Assembly (NCBI RefSeq): GCF_002812205.1
Contig: NZ_NPEA01000008.1
Span: 67,434 to 131,433 of the forward strand
Length of the DNA: 64,000 bases
Direction: 5' to 3'
Origin: Leptospira neocaledonica
Lineage (GTDB): Bacteria > Spirochaetota > Leptospiria > Leptospirales > Leptospiraceae
Part shown: piece by piece, positions 36,396-44,944 of the stretch
Position numbering within the stretch: the stretch's first letter is position 1
Layout of the letters: each line of letters begins with the position of its first letter
Made by a program: the position numbers and the translations under genes
Notes under the pieces: generated by a model
Told to the model about the DNA's origin: nothing
The model's input: the letters and a program-made list of their open reading frames with translations, nothing else
The model's database searches: none

Positions 36396-36515
36396 TGCGG
36401 CAGTGATGCGCAGACCTTTAGTCTGGGCAAAGCCCAGATGAGCGCGAATGCGCGAAGTCGGAGCAGCACGGTCCGAGCGAAGTGAGGAGCCGCCCAAACT
36501 TTTTTAAGGGCGCTC
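36396..36515. repeat. GC-rich hairpin-forming extragenic element
   Basis: The short gap between convergent trxB and the next gene contains stacked hairpins: TCTGGGC/GCCCAGA (36422-36428, 36432-36438, 3-nt loop), CGCG-AATG-CGCG (36443-36454), and GAGC(C)GCCC (36487-36495) with GGGCGCTC (36508-36515) enclosing TTTTTT. It is much more GC-rich than the flanks and resembles the 6692-6795 stretch in short words such as GTCCGA and GAAGTGA. It may act as a bidirectional terminator. Confidence 0.55.
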
Positions 36516-37226
36516 TATCATCTGTCCTCTTTTTTGAAGAGTATCATAAATATATAATGTAGGAAGGTTCGGCTTCTTTTTGTTGGGGCTGGACTCTTCT
36601 TCCCTTTTTACGATCATAACCAGTTTGTTTTCAGGAGTGTCCGGTAAAATTTTCTCCAGGTAGAATTTTTTGGGAAGAATGGGAAGTAATTCGTCGGAAT
36701 TCGGATCGTATACAAAAACTTTTTTAGAATCCTTTTGGTTCAAATACCCATCTTTGTTTGTATCCTCAGGCATTCCTACGATCACAAATTTTTTGCCCGT
36801 TTTTAAACTAGGAAATACGTCCTCCGAAACCTCTTGTGTTTCAGAATCGGAACTTAACTTCTCAGGTTCCCCCCCGTAAAAATAGTCCCAGATATATACA
36901 CTTTTATTGAATACCTTGCGGTTTCGTCCGGTTTGAAGGTCCACGAATACAAGGTTTTGAGCATGATTCAAAGTTTTACGGGGACCGAAGTTTTCTCTGT
37001 CCCTGTTTAAGCCCAATGGATAGTATAAAAATTTTCCCCAAACTACGGAAGAATGCTCCACCAGATCATCATCCGGTTCCACATATACCGTTTGGATACT
37101 GTTAGATGGATGTTTTGCAAGTTCTATCCCTCGGTCGTATACAAACCAACTTTTTAAGAGGGTAAATACGATCAGGATAATGATGATCCCGATCACAAAA
37201 TATACGGAGAGACGTAACTTTTCCAT
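36504..37226 (-). CDS. Membrane-anchored protein with EF-hand-like loop
   Basis: A 240-aa protein with an N-terminal transmembrane helix (about residues 7-25) and an extracytoplasmic domain of repeated beta strands, loosely WD/propeller-like (NLVFVDLQTGRNRKV, KKVFVYDPNSDELLPI, PTLYIYDTLQKRGQ). The segment DTNKDGYLNQKD matches the Ca-binding loop of EF-hand/dockerin motifs (D, N, D, G, L, D at the usual positions). Function is unknown; calcium binding is inference. It is followed downstream by convergent trxB. Confidence 0.7.
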   Translation of the reverse strand: MEKLRLSVYFVIGIIIILIVFTLLKSWFVYDRGIELAKHPSNSIQTVYVEPDDDLVEHSSVVWGKFLYYPLGLNRDRENFGPRKTLNHAQNLVFVDLQTGRNRKVFNKSVYIWDYFYGGEPEKLSSDSETQEVSEDVFPSLKTGKKFVIVGMPEDTNKDGYLNQKDSKKVFVYDPNSDELLPILPKKFYLEKILPDTPENKLVMIVKREEESSPNKKKPNLPTLYIYDTLQKRGQMIERP

Positions 37227-37257
37227 AGAACGGATCTAAACAATCCGTTCTTATGCC

Positions 37258-38136
37258 TTAGGGGTCAATCTTCTTTCTTTCCAAAACTCCTGTTCTGGTG
37301 GGAACTAATAATGCGGAAGAGATCTCTCCAGTATCTTCTCTTAACACAGTAAGAGGATTATAAGTATCCACTACGATCTTTCCATCTACTAAGAAATTGT
37401 ATTGGTATTCACCCGGTTTTAACTTCTTTACAACTCTAAAAGTTCCATTTCTTTCTTTGATCAAAAAATCAGATTCTGGATCCCAATGATTAAAATCTCC
37501 GATCAGGCTAACTGATTCAGCTTGTGGTTGGTAAATTCTAAATTCTACAGTTCTAAATTCTTTTTCTTCGTAAGGAGAATCTTCTAAAACCCTGGTACTT
37601 GTTTGTTTATTTGGTCCACCTTCTCTGAATGCGATCCTGGATATTAAAGAGCCTTCTCCATCTTCTACCGTATCAGGATTTTCAGGATCATGTGTGAAGA
37701 TCCCGTCTACCTTGAACTTGTATTCGTAGGCAGGTTTTGGTTCATAGAGTTGGTCTCCGTGAATGTCCACGACTCCGTAAAAAATTCCCTTATCGTTCTT
37801 CTGTAGGGAAACACATTGCCAATGACTGAATTCTCCACAAACGCTTACCTCGTCGTTTGCAAGACCTTCATAGCTGAACAAGACCCCGCGATTCAATAGT
37901 TTCCCAGTTTTTAAAGCGGAGAAAGTATCCACAAATCGGATAAATCTAGGCGGGACCGCCTTTCTCAAATTTTCCAATTGCCAGAAATAATAAATTTTTT
38001 CCTCAGGAAGGGCTTCTTCCCCTTCCTCATAATCCACAGATCGGAAGGCTCCGATCCAATCTTCCGCCTCCTCCGCAGCAAGGGCGAAGGTTAATATCAA
38101 GGTAAGTAAGGCAACCGCCTTGGCTTTATGCACCAT
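37258..38136 (-). CDS. Secreted protein with two CBM48-like domains
   Basis: A 292-aa exported protein. After a signal peptide (MVHKAKAVALLTLILTFALA) and a helical region, two early-set immunoglobulin-like domains of the glycogen-binding (CBM48/AMPK-beta) type follow. The first is about residues 95-185 (VSVCGEFSHWQCVSL, AYEYKFKVDG) and the second about 205-290 (VSLIGDFNHWDPES, GEYQYNFLVDGK). The FNHW and YxYxFxVDG motifs are classical. No catalytic domain is present, so it probably binds a polysaccharide or protein partner in the periplasm. ATG 38136 gives the signal peptide; upstream in-frame codons are not used. Confidence 0.8.
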   Translation of the reverse strand: MVHKAKAVALLTLILTFALAAEEAEDWIGAFRSVDYEEGEEALPEEKIYYFWQLENLRKAVPPRFIRFVDTFSALKTGKLLNRGVLFSYEGLANDEVSVCGEFSHWQCVSLQKNDKGIFYGVVDIHGDQLYEPKPAYEYKFKVDGIFTHDPENPDTVEDGEGSLISRIAFREGGPNKQTSTRVLEDSPYEEKEFRTVEFRIYQPQAESVSLIGDFNHWDPESDFLIKERNGTFRVVKKLKPGEYQYNFLVDGKIVVDTYNPLTVLREDTGEISSALLVPTRTGVLERKKIDP

Positions 38137-38258
38137 AAACCGATTGTCGTAGGTTTTCCCGGAAACCCTAAGCGTATTTCCGGGCCTCGTACTAGATCCG
38201 ACATAAGGAAAAAATCTTTGCTCTTTCAAAGACCAGCCGATACTATTGGAAGGACTTT

Positions 38259-41200
38259 ATGGCTGATTATTCAGAACAGGAACTGGATCAGATCCGCTCC
38301 ATCTTGGATCCGTTGAACAAGAATCCGGAATCCTCCGAAGATTTGAATCCTATGCTTTCCACTTTTCGTGAAAAGATGGGATACGGCGTTCCTATATCTA
38401 TCGGGGACGACGATGAGGACCAAGCGGAAGAAGGATCCGAAGAAAGTTTCGATCTAGGTGATGAGGACGAAGCTCCTACACCTATCCAAAAGCCAAAGCC
38501 ATTATCCTTCTCCGAAGACGATGATATCGATCTTGATGAACTATTAACCGAGCCTTCTCAGGGAGGCGAACCGAGTGCAGATGCCGGAGAAGATCCATTT
38601 GGTGGATTTGACGAAGCTCCTACAGCATCCGACGATTTTGGTGATTTTGCAACACCTGAGCCTGAATCGGACCCATTTGGTGATTCCGGCCTGGACGATT
38701 TCGGGGCAGCTCCTGAAACAGAGGAACCTTCCGAGAGTTTGGAAGATTTCGGAGCTCCTACAAACGAAGATCCATTCGGTGGATTTGATTCTGCTCCTGA
38801 CCTAGATACTCCTTTTGAAACTTCCCCTAACGAAGACTTCGGTTCTACTCCTAGCGCTGATCCATTTGCGGATTCTGATCTTGGAATGGATGATTTCGGT
38901 GCTGGAACTTCAGATTCTTCAGAAGATCCGTTCGCAGGAATGGGTGGAGAAGAAACTGGAGGTTCCGGTTTAGAAGATTTTGATGCTCCTGCTTCTTCCG
39001 GTGGCGACGATCCATTTGCAGCATTCGACGCATCCGGAATGGAAGATACTCCTGGAGACGAATTCGGTTTAGAAGAAGGTGACCCGTTCGGCGCCTCCCC
39101 TGCCGGCGATTCCGACTTCGGAGATCTGGGTGGTTTCGATTCGGAACCTTCCGATTCTGGAGACTTTGGAGACGGTGATAATTTTGCCGAAGCTCCTACA
39201 GACTCAGACCCATTCGCGGACTTCGCACCTGTTTCCGGAGGAGATCATGATCCATTTTCCGATCTTTCCGGAGCAACCTCCGTTCCAGAATCGGATCCAT
39301 TCGCTGATTTTGCAGCAGAACCAGCTTCGGCCATGGAAATGGAATCCGTTCCTGAATCTTCCGATTTTACAAGCTTCTCCCCTGACCTGGATTCGGACTC
39401 CGGCGATGATGATCTAGGAGCTGCATCATTCGAAGAAGATTTACGTTCTTTGGGTGGAGAAGATAAGGATGAGATAGATAAGTCTCTTACTGACGAAGAA
39501 CTCGCAATCATCCAAAGAGAAATACTTCGTTATCCTCCTCTTTTACGCAGAACGGTCATTGAGTCCATAGTCCAAGACCGTCTTTCCAAAAAGGCACAAA
39601 GAGATCTATTAGAACTTATTAAAATAGAAAGTAGCCCCGAGGATATCGCTGCATTCTTATCCTCCGCGTTAGGGATTACAGTTGCCCTTACGGATAGAAG
39701 TGGCGCTTACTCTGCAGACGGTGTTCCTATCATTTCTTCTGACCCTATCTATACAAGAGAAGGTGTATTAGAAAGAAGGAAGAAGATCCGCAGGACATTC
39801 TTCGCTGCGGCCGCAGCAATTTTGATCGGTTTCGGAAGTTATTTTACTTACAAACATATCATTCTTCCTAGGCAAGCTGCTCAAAATTATGAAGCCGGTC
39901 TGGAACAGATCCGTGAAATGGGTGCCAAAAGATTCGCAGGAACTTTAGGCGAAGAAGATAGAAAAAAATATCTGATCAGTATAGAAGATTCTTATGATAA
40001 AGGATTCGATATAGATCCTTATAATCTGAAATATATGAACCTGTACGGAGTGGAATATAGCCGAGCAGGAGAATACGAGTATTCCTTCCAAAAATTATTC
40101 GGAAAAATTGAACCGGATCTTGGAATGGGAACATTAGATTCTTGGAATAAAAGAGAACAATCTCCTATGGTCCGATTAGCCCAGGGAGAATCTTGGAATG
40201 ATAAAAAACTAAAAAACAGTGCAGGAGTAAACCAAGGAAAAGAAGGGATCAAATTCCTTTTAGACCAGGAAAAAACTCCAAGAAAGGTGCTAATCGCCGG
40301 TGCGTTCCTCGCAATGAGGCTGAAAGAAAGAACTCATGATAATAATACCTACAGAAACCTAGGTTGGTTCCATTCTCAGATCATGCCTGATTTTGCTGAG
40401 CCATCAGAAGGCAAAAAAGGAAGATATAAAAACGACGCGTTAGCTGTTGATTATTATTCCAAGGTATTCACCGATGGAGAAAGCCCTTATGACGAGGATT
40501 CTACCGCAGGTATTGCTAAAATATATTATAATAGAAGAGAATTCGGAAAAGCAGCTTCCTTCTACAATAGGATCGTAGAAGCGAATCCTAAAAGTATTCC
40601 CGGACAATCCGGACTTGTTTCCACCTACTTAGAAATGTGGAAAGAAAGTGGGGATCCTCAATTCGTTTTAAATCATCATCGTCTGCTTAGGAACAATCTG
40701 GATATGGAGTCGGAACTCCCCTTCTACACTCTAGCAAAACTTGCATCTTTTTACGCTGCAATCGATCCGGAAGAACTTAGAATCAAATATAATATCAATC
40801 CTGTAGACCAAGTTTCCGGCATTGAAATAGAAGAAAGTGCAATCCGACTTTTAGATACGATCTATAGAAAGTCCATGGAAGACGAAAGAACTGGAGTTGA
40901 GATAGAAGGAAAAGATTACGCAGAAGGATATTACCAACGCGGACAATATTATCTTTCTCAAAAGGAAAATAGCCAAGCGAGAAGATTTTTCGAAAAAGCA
41001 GCGACTCTAGATCCCAAACATTGGCTGGCCGTTCTAGAACTTGCAGAACATTCTATCCGCGTAGGAAATTTTGAAGAAGCAAAAGATCTTTTAAAAGAAG
41101 CAGAATCACGTTATGAGACAAGTGAGCGTTGGTTCGGCTCTAAGGACGAAGATGAAACATTATTCGAAGGAAATCCTGCACGTATCCATTTCGATCTTGG

Positions 41201-41993
41201 AAAGATCAGATATTTATTGTCTGCAGGACTTTCCGACAAGGATTCTTTAAAAGAATTTCCAGGTAGAAAAATTTATCCATTCCGTTCCCGTTCTGAATCT
41301 GATGGAAAAAGTCTTTCTGTCTTAAAAGAAGAAGAAGAAAAAAGAAATCGTAGGAACGAACTTAGAAACTCCCTCCAAGAATTTGCAAAAGTAGATTCGG
41401 AAGAGCCTAAGTTTGAACTCGTCCGCAAATGGAGAAGAGAACTTCCTGCATCTATGCTAAGAGAAATGAAATTTTTCAAAGGCTGGGTGGAATATATGGA
41501 TTCTGACTTCGACAAGTCTTTGGCGGATTGGACAGGCTTTGAGGACCGAGACGAATATTATAATCCTACTCTTCTGATGGCAAAAGGAAATGCTTTCTTT
41601 TATACCGGTCAGACAAAAACCGCTCTGGGGTATTTCCTAAGAGTTAAAGATGATATGGAAGAAAAACTTCCTCAGATGAGTTCTCCTAAAACGGAAGATC
41701 CATATCACCAAGAAGTATATCAAACTCTGACCGCTGCTTATAATAATATTGGCGCTTGTTACGAAACTCTTTCTAAAAAAGCGAATGCGCAAGAATCCGA
41801 GAATTATACCGCTCAGGCACTGCAGAATTATTGGAAGGCGATCGAAACTGCACGTAAGATCAATGAAGCTAGCGAAATTTCACTTTCAAACAAAGATCTT
41901 TTATTCAAAAAAGAAGCACTCAAAAGAGAACCTCTCTTAGAAGATTGGGTTTCTCCGACCTTAGATTCGATTAAAGATTTGGTTCGTAAGTAG
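38259..41993 (+). CDS. Large DPF-repeat / transmembrane / TPR protein
   Basis: A 1244-aa protein in three parts. Residues 1-400 are very acidic and low in complexity, with about a dozen DPF motifs (DPFGGF, DPFADS, DPFAAF, DPFSDL and similar) separated by Ser/Glu/Ala. Residues 410-505 form a small helical domain, and a transmembrane helix lies at about 514-533 (AAAAILIGFGSYFTYKHI). Residues 540-1244 hold TPR-type repeats (YEYSFQKLFGKIEPDLGM, AASFYNRIVEANPKSIPG, ARRFFEKAATLDPKHWLA). The layout, cytoplasmic N-terminus then periplasmic TPRs, recalls the spirochaetal flagellar collar protein FlcA (Borrelia BB0326); that is a guess. GGAAGGA precedes the ATG. Confidence 0.78.
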   Translation: MADYSEQELDQIRSILDPLNKNPESSEDLNPMLSTFREKMGYGVPISIGDDDEDQAEEGSEESFDLGDEDEAPTPIQKPKPLSFSEDDDIDLDELLTEPSQGGEPSADAGEDPFGGFDEAPTASDDFGDFATPEPESDPFGDSGLDDFGAAPETEEPSESLEDFGAPTNEDPFGGFDSAPDLDTPFETSPNEDFGSTPSADPFADSDLGMDDFGAGTSDSSEDPFAGMGGEETGGSGLEDFDAPASSGGDDPFAAFDASGMEDTPGDEFGLEEGDPFGASPAGDSDFGDLGGFDSEPSDSGDFGDGDNFAEAPTDSDPFADFAPVSGGDHDPFSDLSGATSVPESDPFADFAAEPASAMEMESVPESSDFTSFSPDLDSDSGDDDLGAASFEEDLRSLGGEDKDEIDKSLTDEELAIIQREILRYPPLLRRTVIESIVQDRLSKKAQRDLLELIKIESSPEDIAAFLSSALGITVALTDRSGAYSADGVPIISSDPIYTREGVLERRKKIRRTFFAAAAAILIGFGSYFTYKHIILPRQAAQNYEAGLEQIREMGAKRFAGTLGEEDRKKYLISIEDSYDKGFDIDPYNLKYMNLYGVEYSRAGEYEYSFQKLFGKIEPDLGMGTLDSWNKREQSPMVRLAQGESWNDKKLKNSAGVNQGKEGIKFLLDQEKTPRKVLIAGAFLAMRLKERTHDNNTYRNLGWFHSQIMPDFAEPSEGKKGRYKNDALAVDYYSKVFTDGESPYDEDSTAGIAKIYYNRREFGKAASFYNRIVEANPKSIPGQSGLVSTYLEMWKESGDPQFVLNHHRLLRNNLDMESELPFYTLAKLASFYAAIDPEELRIKYNINPVDQVSGIEIEESAIRLLDTIYRKSMEDERTGVEIEGKDYAEGYYQRGQYYLSQKENSQARRFFEKAATLDPKHWLAVLELAEHSIRVGNFEEAKDLLKEAESRYETSERWFGSKDEDETLFEGNPARIHFDLGKIRYLLSAGLSDKDSLKEFPGRKIYPFRSRSESDGKSLSVLKEEEEKRNRRNELRNSLQEFAKVDSEEPKFELVRKWRRELPASMLREMKFFKGWVEYMDSDFDKSLADWTGFEDRDEYYNPTLLMAKGNAFFYTGQTKTALGYFLRVKDDMEEKLPQMSSPKTEDPYHQEVYQTLTAAYNNIGACYETLSKKANAQESENYTAQALQNYWKAIETARKINEASEISLSNKDLLFKKEALKREPLLEDWVSPTLDSIKDLVRK

Positions 41994-42008
41994 AACTTTT
42001 TTAACTGC

Positions 42009-42860
42009 TCACTTCTTCTTTTTTACAAAAAGAGATTTAATAGCTATTACGATAAAAAATCCGAACATTCTGCTCAGGCGAATTAGTCTCCAAGGGCGGA
42101 CCATAATTCTCCAGAGCCAAGTTAGACCTTTGAGTTTGAAAACATTCGGAGCCTTTTTTACTTTTCCGGAAAGAATGTCCATCGCTGGGCCGACTCCGAT
42201 TACGACTGCATGACCAAAAAATGCTGTATTGTTTTCGACCCAGATCTCTTGGTCCGGAAAATCCATTGCAAGAAATATAATATTCGGACTTGTTTTACGA
42301 ATGGATTCTTTTACAAGCAACTCACGTTGTGTGTTTAAATATCCCGCATGACGTCCTACGATCCGAACTCCCGGAAAATGTCTGGAAAGATTGAAATACA
42401 CTTTTTCAACGATCTCTTCTTTTCCGCCTAAAAGAAAAATAGAATAATTTCTAAGCTCACAAAGACGGACTAAGTCCATCATGAGTGCAATTGTGGGAAT
42501 TCTCTCTTTTAATTCTCCGCCTAATTTTTTAGCGGCCCATTGTAAACCCGCACCTTCCGCTAAGATCAGGCTAGCTTTTTGCGCGATCCTATGTAACTTC
42601 TTCCCTTTACGAAGAGCCATTGTCTTGATCGGATCTAAAAGAAGAACATGATGGAATTTATCCTTCTCTTCCATGAGATGATAAATTTTTGCCACAGCCT
42701 CGTCTAGGCTGGCGTTATCGAAAGGTACTCCTAAAATAGGAGCCTTTTCCAGATCATCCACATTCAGGGTCTGATAATCTAGTAAGTAGTCGCGATCATC
42801 CTTTGCGGATAGATGGCGTATTTCCCCTGGCTGTTTCATAGGGATCATCTTATTGGACAT
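42009..42860 (-). CDS. WecG/TagA/CpsF family glycosyltransferase
   Basis: A 283-aa enzyme of glycosyltransferase family 26. The family segments are visible: [72 protein letters not shown] and [20 protein letters not shown]. The usual N-A-D-G motif with the proposed catalytic Asp reads ILAEGAG here, i.e. Glu instead of Asp. The hydrophobic C-terminus after [13 protein letters not shown] may anchor it to the membrane. It would transfer a sugar to a lipid-linked intermediate of a surface glycan. It lies 67 bases downstream of thiE. Confidence 0.85.
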   Translation of the reverse strand: MSNKMIPMKQPGEIRHLSAKDDRDYLLDYQTLNVDDLEKAPILGVPFDNASLDEAVAKIYHLMEEKDKFHHVLLLDPIKTMALRKGKKLHRIAQKASLILAEGAGLQWAAKKLGGELKERIPTIALMMDLVRLCELRNYSIFLLGGKEEIVEKVYFNLSRHFPGVRIVGRHAGYLNTQRELLVKESIRKTSPNIIFLAMDFPDQEIWVENNTAFFGHAVVIGVGPAMDILSGKVKKAPNVFKLKGLTWLWRIMVRPWRLIRLSRMFGFFIVIAIKSLFVKKKK

Positions 42861-42927
42861 AATTTATGAGTCAATTGAAACTTAGGATTCCGAGCCTTCA
42901 AAAACCAGGAAACCAGTCTCAGGTCCT

Positions 42928-43596
42928 TTACGGATTCTTTATCTCCTTAAGGATACGAATGCAATCGTAAAAGGAATCCTTTTCCGATGCCGAAGCAATC
43001 ATTGCATAGGATAATGGACCTAACTCCGATAACTCTGTAATCTGTTTAGGACCTATCCCTCCGATTGGAGTCACAGGTATTTTAGCAATTTGTAAGGCTT
43101 CTCGCAAGCCAGAAAGACCTACTGGAACATCTTCTGTGTCTTTGGAGCTTGTTGCGTATACCGGCCCAAGTCCGGTATAGTCCCAAACTCCAGGTTCTAA
43201 ACCTGCAATATCTTCAGAATTATGACAGGAAGTGCCTAGGTATAATCCACTGGAGCGAATCTTCTTCTTATCCTCTAAAGAAAGAGAAGCGTAATCTTCC
43301 TTTCCTATATGAAGTCCGAAACATTTCCATTCTAAGGCTTCTTTCCAATGGTCATTCAAAATGATCGGAAAATCAGGAAATGTATCTATCAGACTTTTAT
43401 AAACCTTCTTTAAAGTTTCAGGGGTCTCTTTTTTAGCGCGTATCTGATAGAATGGGATCCATTCTCTCTGGTAATTCCAAAGTTCCACAATCTGGACAGG
43501 GTCCTTGGAAAACTTGGAACAATATTCTAGATCTAAGATTGGATAAATACCGGGTGCTTTCCAGATACTATGTCTGGGTCTAAGTGGGAATTCCAA
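42928..43596 (-). CDS. thiE: Thiamine-phosphate synthase
   Basis: A 222-aa TIM-barrel enzyme joining HMP-PP and thiazole phosphate to thiamine phosphate. ThiE landmarks are present: QIRAKKE (about residues 52-58), ILNDHW, CFGLHIGKEDY, LGTSCHNSEDI, DYTGLGPVYATSSK and PVTPIGGI. It lies 7 bases after thiS, so the two are cotranscribed, linking sulfur transfer and coupling in thiamine synthesis. No TPP riboswitch is recognisable upstream of thiS. Confidence 0.9.
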   Translation of the reverse strand: MEFPLRPRHSIWKAPGIYPILDLEYCSKFSKDPVQIVELWNYQREWIPFYQIRAKKETPETLKKVYKSLIDTFPDFPIILNDHWKEALEWKCFGLHIGKEDYASLSLEDKKKIRSSGLYLGTSCHNSEDIAGLEPGVWDYTGLGPVYATSSKDTEDVPVGLSGLREALQIAKIPVTPIGGIGPKQITELSELGPLSYAMIASASEKDSFYDCIRILKEIKNP

Positions 43597-43603
43597 AAAT
43601 GAT

Positions 43604-43804
43604 TCAACCCCCGCCTACAAATTTCAGGATCTCTATTTTGTCCCCTTCCTCTAAGGAAGAATTCTTCCAACTGTCCCTTTTTATGATCTCTCCATTCTTC
43701 TGGATCGCTACCGTTTCCGGTTTTAATTTTAAGGATTCTAATAGAGAAAATAAATCCGGAGAAGAAAGTTCCCGAAGGAAGAATTCCTTACCGTTTACGA
43801 TCAT
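43604..43804 (-). CDS. thiS: Sulfur carrier protein ThiS
   Basis: A 66-aa ubiquitin-like sulfur carrier for thiazole synthesis. It has a short beta-grasp fold (MIVNGKEFF at the start, LLESLKLKPETVAIQKNGE in the middle, LEEGDKIEILKFVGGG at the end) with the Gly-Gly C-terminus that becomes a thiocarboxylate. The ATG at 43804 has GAGGTG about 8 bases upstream; an in-frame GTG at 43813 overlaps that site. First gene of the thiS-thiE pair. Confidence 0.9.
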   Translation of the reverse strand: MIVNGKEFFLRELSSPDLFSLLESLKLKPETVAIQKNGEIIKRDSWKNSSLEEGDKIEILKFVGGG

Positions 43805-43906
43805 TCCATGCACCTCGGTCTAGATACTTCATTCCTTCCGATTCTCCGCTAACGTCGAATGTTTTTTAGTTTACCGTTCTGTCCGGGCCGAAAACGATTT
43901 ACTTAT

Positions 43907-44245
43907 ATGACCCGATTTCTTCCGTTTTTTCTAGCAATCGCACTCTTAGGCTTTTTGTCATGTAATAGCGGAGAGAGAGATATCAAGGGAAATGCCTTGG
44001 CGACTTTCTACGCAAACTGCACCGGCGGGTCATATCCAGCCTGTAAGAATGCCTGCGAAAATAAGTATGGAACTACGGTTACTACGACTAATTTAGCGGG
44101 TTTAAATACATGTCTTTCCGGTTGTAATACAAGCTGCAATATTTCTACTCTTTGCTTCCAATTGTCCCAAAGTTGTAAGAGCGATTGTGATAATTACCTG
44201 AATACCTGTGTTCTAGTTCTAGGCGCATCAGGATTCGGACAATAA
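43907..44245 (+). CDS. Cysteine-rich lipoprotein
   Basis: A 112-aa putative lipoprotein. The signal MTRFLPFFLAIALLGFLSC ends in the lipobox FLSC. The mature part has twelve further cysteines, mostly in CxxxC spacing (PACKNACENKY, CLSGCNTSC, SCKSDC), probably a disulfide-stabilised helical bundle. Function is unknown. The frame is open to 43859 but the ATG at 43907 starts the signal peptide. Its stop abuts the stop of convergent rsmE, with no gap. Confidence 0.75.
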   Translation: MTRFLPFFLAIALLGFLSCNSGERDIKGNALATFYANCTGGSYPACKNACENKYGTTVTTTNLAGLNTCLSGCNTSCNISTLCFQLSQSCKSDCDNYLNTCVLVLGASGFGQ

Positions 44246-44264
44246 TTAGGATAGATTTCCTAAT
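44245..44264. terminator. Small hairpin at the convergent gene ends
   Basis: ATTAGGA (44245-44251) pairs with TCCTAAT (44258-44264) around TAGATT. It lies within the last codons of rsmE and just after the lipoprotein stop. It is AT-rich and has no T-run, so a terminator role is weakly supported. Confidence 0.25.
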
Positions 44265-44944
44265 CTAAATAGTGAGGCCGCAAAAACTCCTGCGGTCTCT
44301 ATTCTCAAAATAGATTCTCCCACATTCACAGAGTTAATTCGATACTGAACAATCAGTTCTAATTCCTCTTTTCTAAATCCTCCTTCCGGTCCTATCAAAA
44401 TGATTTTGTTTTGTATGTTTTCAGGATTGATCTGTATCTCAGATCTTGGATCTAAAAGAAGAAGCTCCTCTTTTTTAGATTTGGATTCTTCTAAAAATTT
44501 GGAAAGAGAGATCGGTCCTTTGATCTCAGGCAAAAAATCCTGACCGGATTGAGAAGAAGCTTCCGCAGCGACCTTTAGAAGTCTTTCCGGATTTAAATCC
44601 TTTCTATCGGAATGGGAAAAAACTAAAAAATAAAATTCAGTGATCCCAAGTTCTGTTCCTTTTTGGATGAGCCACTCTAGTCTGTTTCCTTTCGGAATCG
44701 CAGTGGCAATCTTTGCAGAAGTTTTAGGTCTTTCTTTTTTTTCGGAACGTACCAAACTTCCAATTTTAGAAGAAGAAGGTACACTATAAGTAAAACTTGC
44801 TCCCGCACCATCCTTAATGATGACCATTTTTTCTTCTGAAAAAACTCGGAACGCTTTTAGATGTGAAATTTCTTCTCCCTCTAACTTCAGTTCCGGAGAA
44901 GAAGAAAACCCTGGTCGAAAAAAAACAATCTCTTCCGAGGACAT
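44246..44944 (-). CDS. rsmE: 16S rRNA (uracil(1498)-N(3))-methyltransferase
   Basis: A 232-aa SPOUT-class methyltransferase that methylates U1498 of 16S rRNA. It has an N-terminal PUA-like part (LEGEEISHLKAFRV, VIIKDGAGASF) and the C-terminal knotted SAM site: ATAIPKGNRLEWLIQKGTEL, then IILIGPEGGFRKEELEL and VGESILRIETAGVFA. All RsmE motifs are intact. Its ATG overlaps the stop of the upstream LolA-like gene by one base (TAATG), so translation is coupled. Confidence 0.92.
   Translation of the reverse strand: MSSEEIVFFRPGFSSSPELKLEGEEISHLKAFRVFSEEKMVIIKDGAGASFTYSVPSSSKIGSLVRSEKKERPKTSAKIATAIPKGNRLEWLIQKGTELGITEFYFLVFSHSDRKDLNPERLLKVAAEASSQSGQDFLPEIKGPISLSKFLEESKSKKEELLLLDPRSEIQINPENIQNKIILIGPEGGFRKEELELIVQYRINSVNVGESILRIETAGVFAASLFRLGNLS

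Noticed and set aside
38259..39400. CRISPR-like periodicity
   Set aside because: The repetition is at protein level (DPF motifs) with varying DNA and spacing; no identical direct repeats with unique spacers were seen.
38575..39417. Alternative frames in the DPF-repeat region
   Set aside because: They arise from the low-complexity repeat coding of the large TPR protein.
43805..43906. Possible TPP riboswitch before thiS
   Set aside because: The 102-bp gap lacks the CUGAGA and related conserved thi-box words and is shared with a divergent lipoprotein gene.
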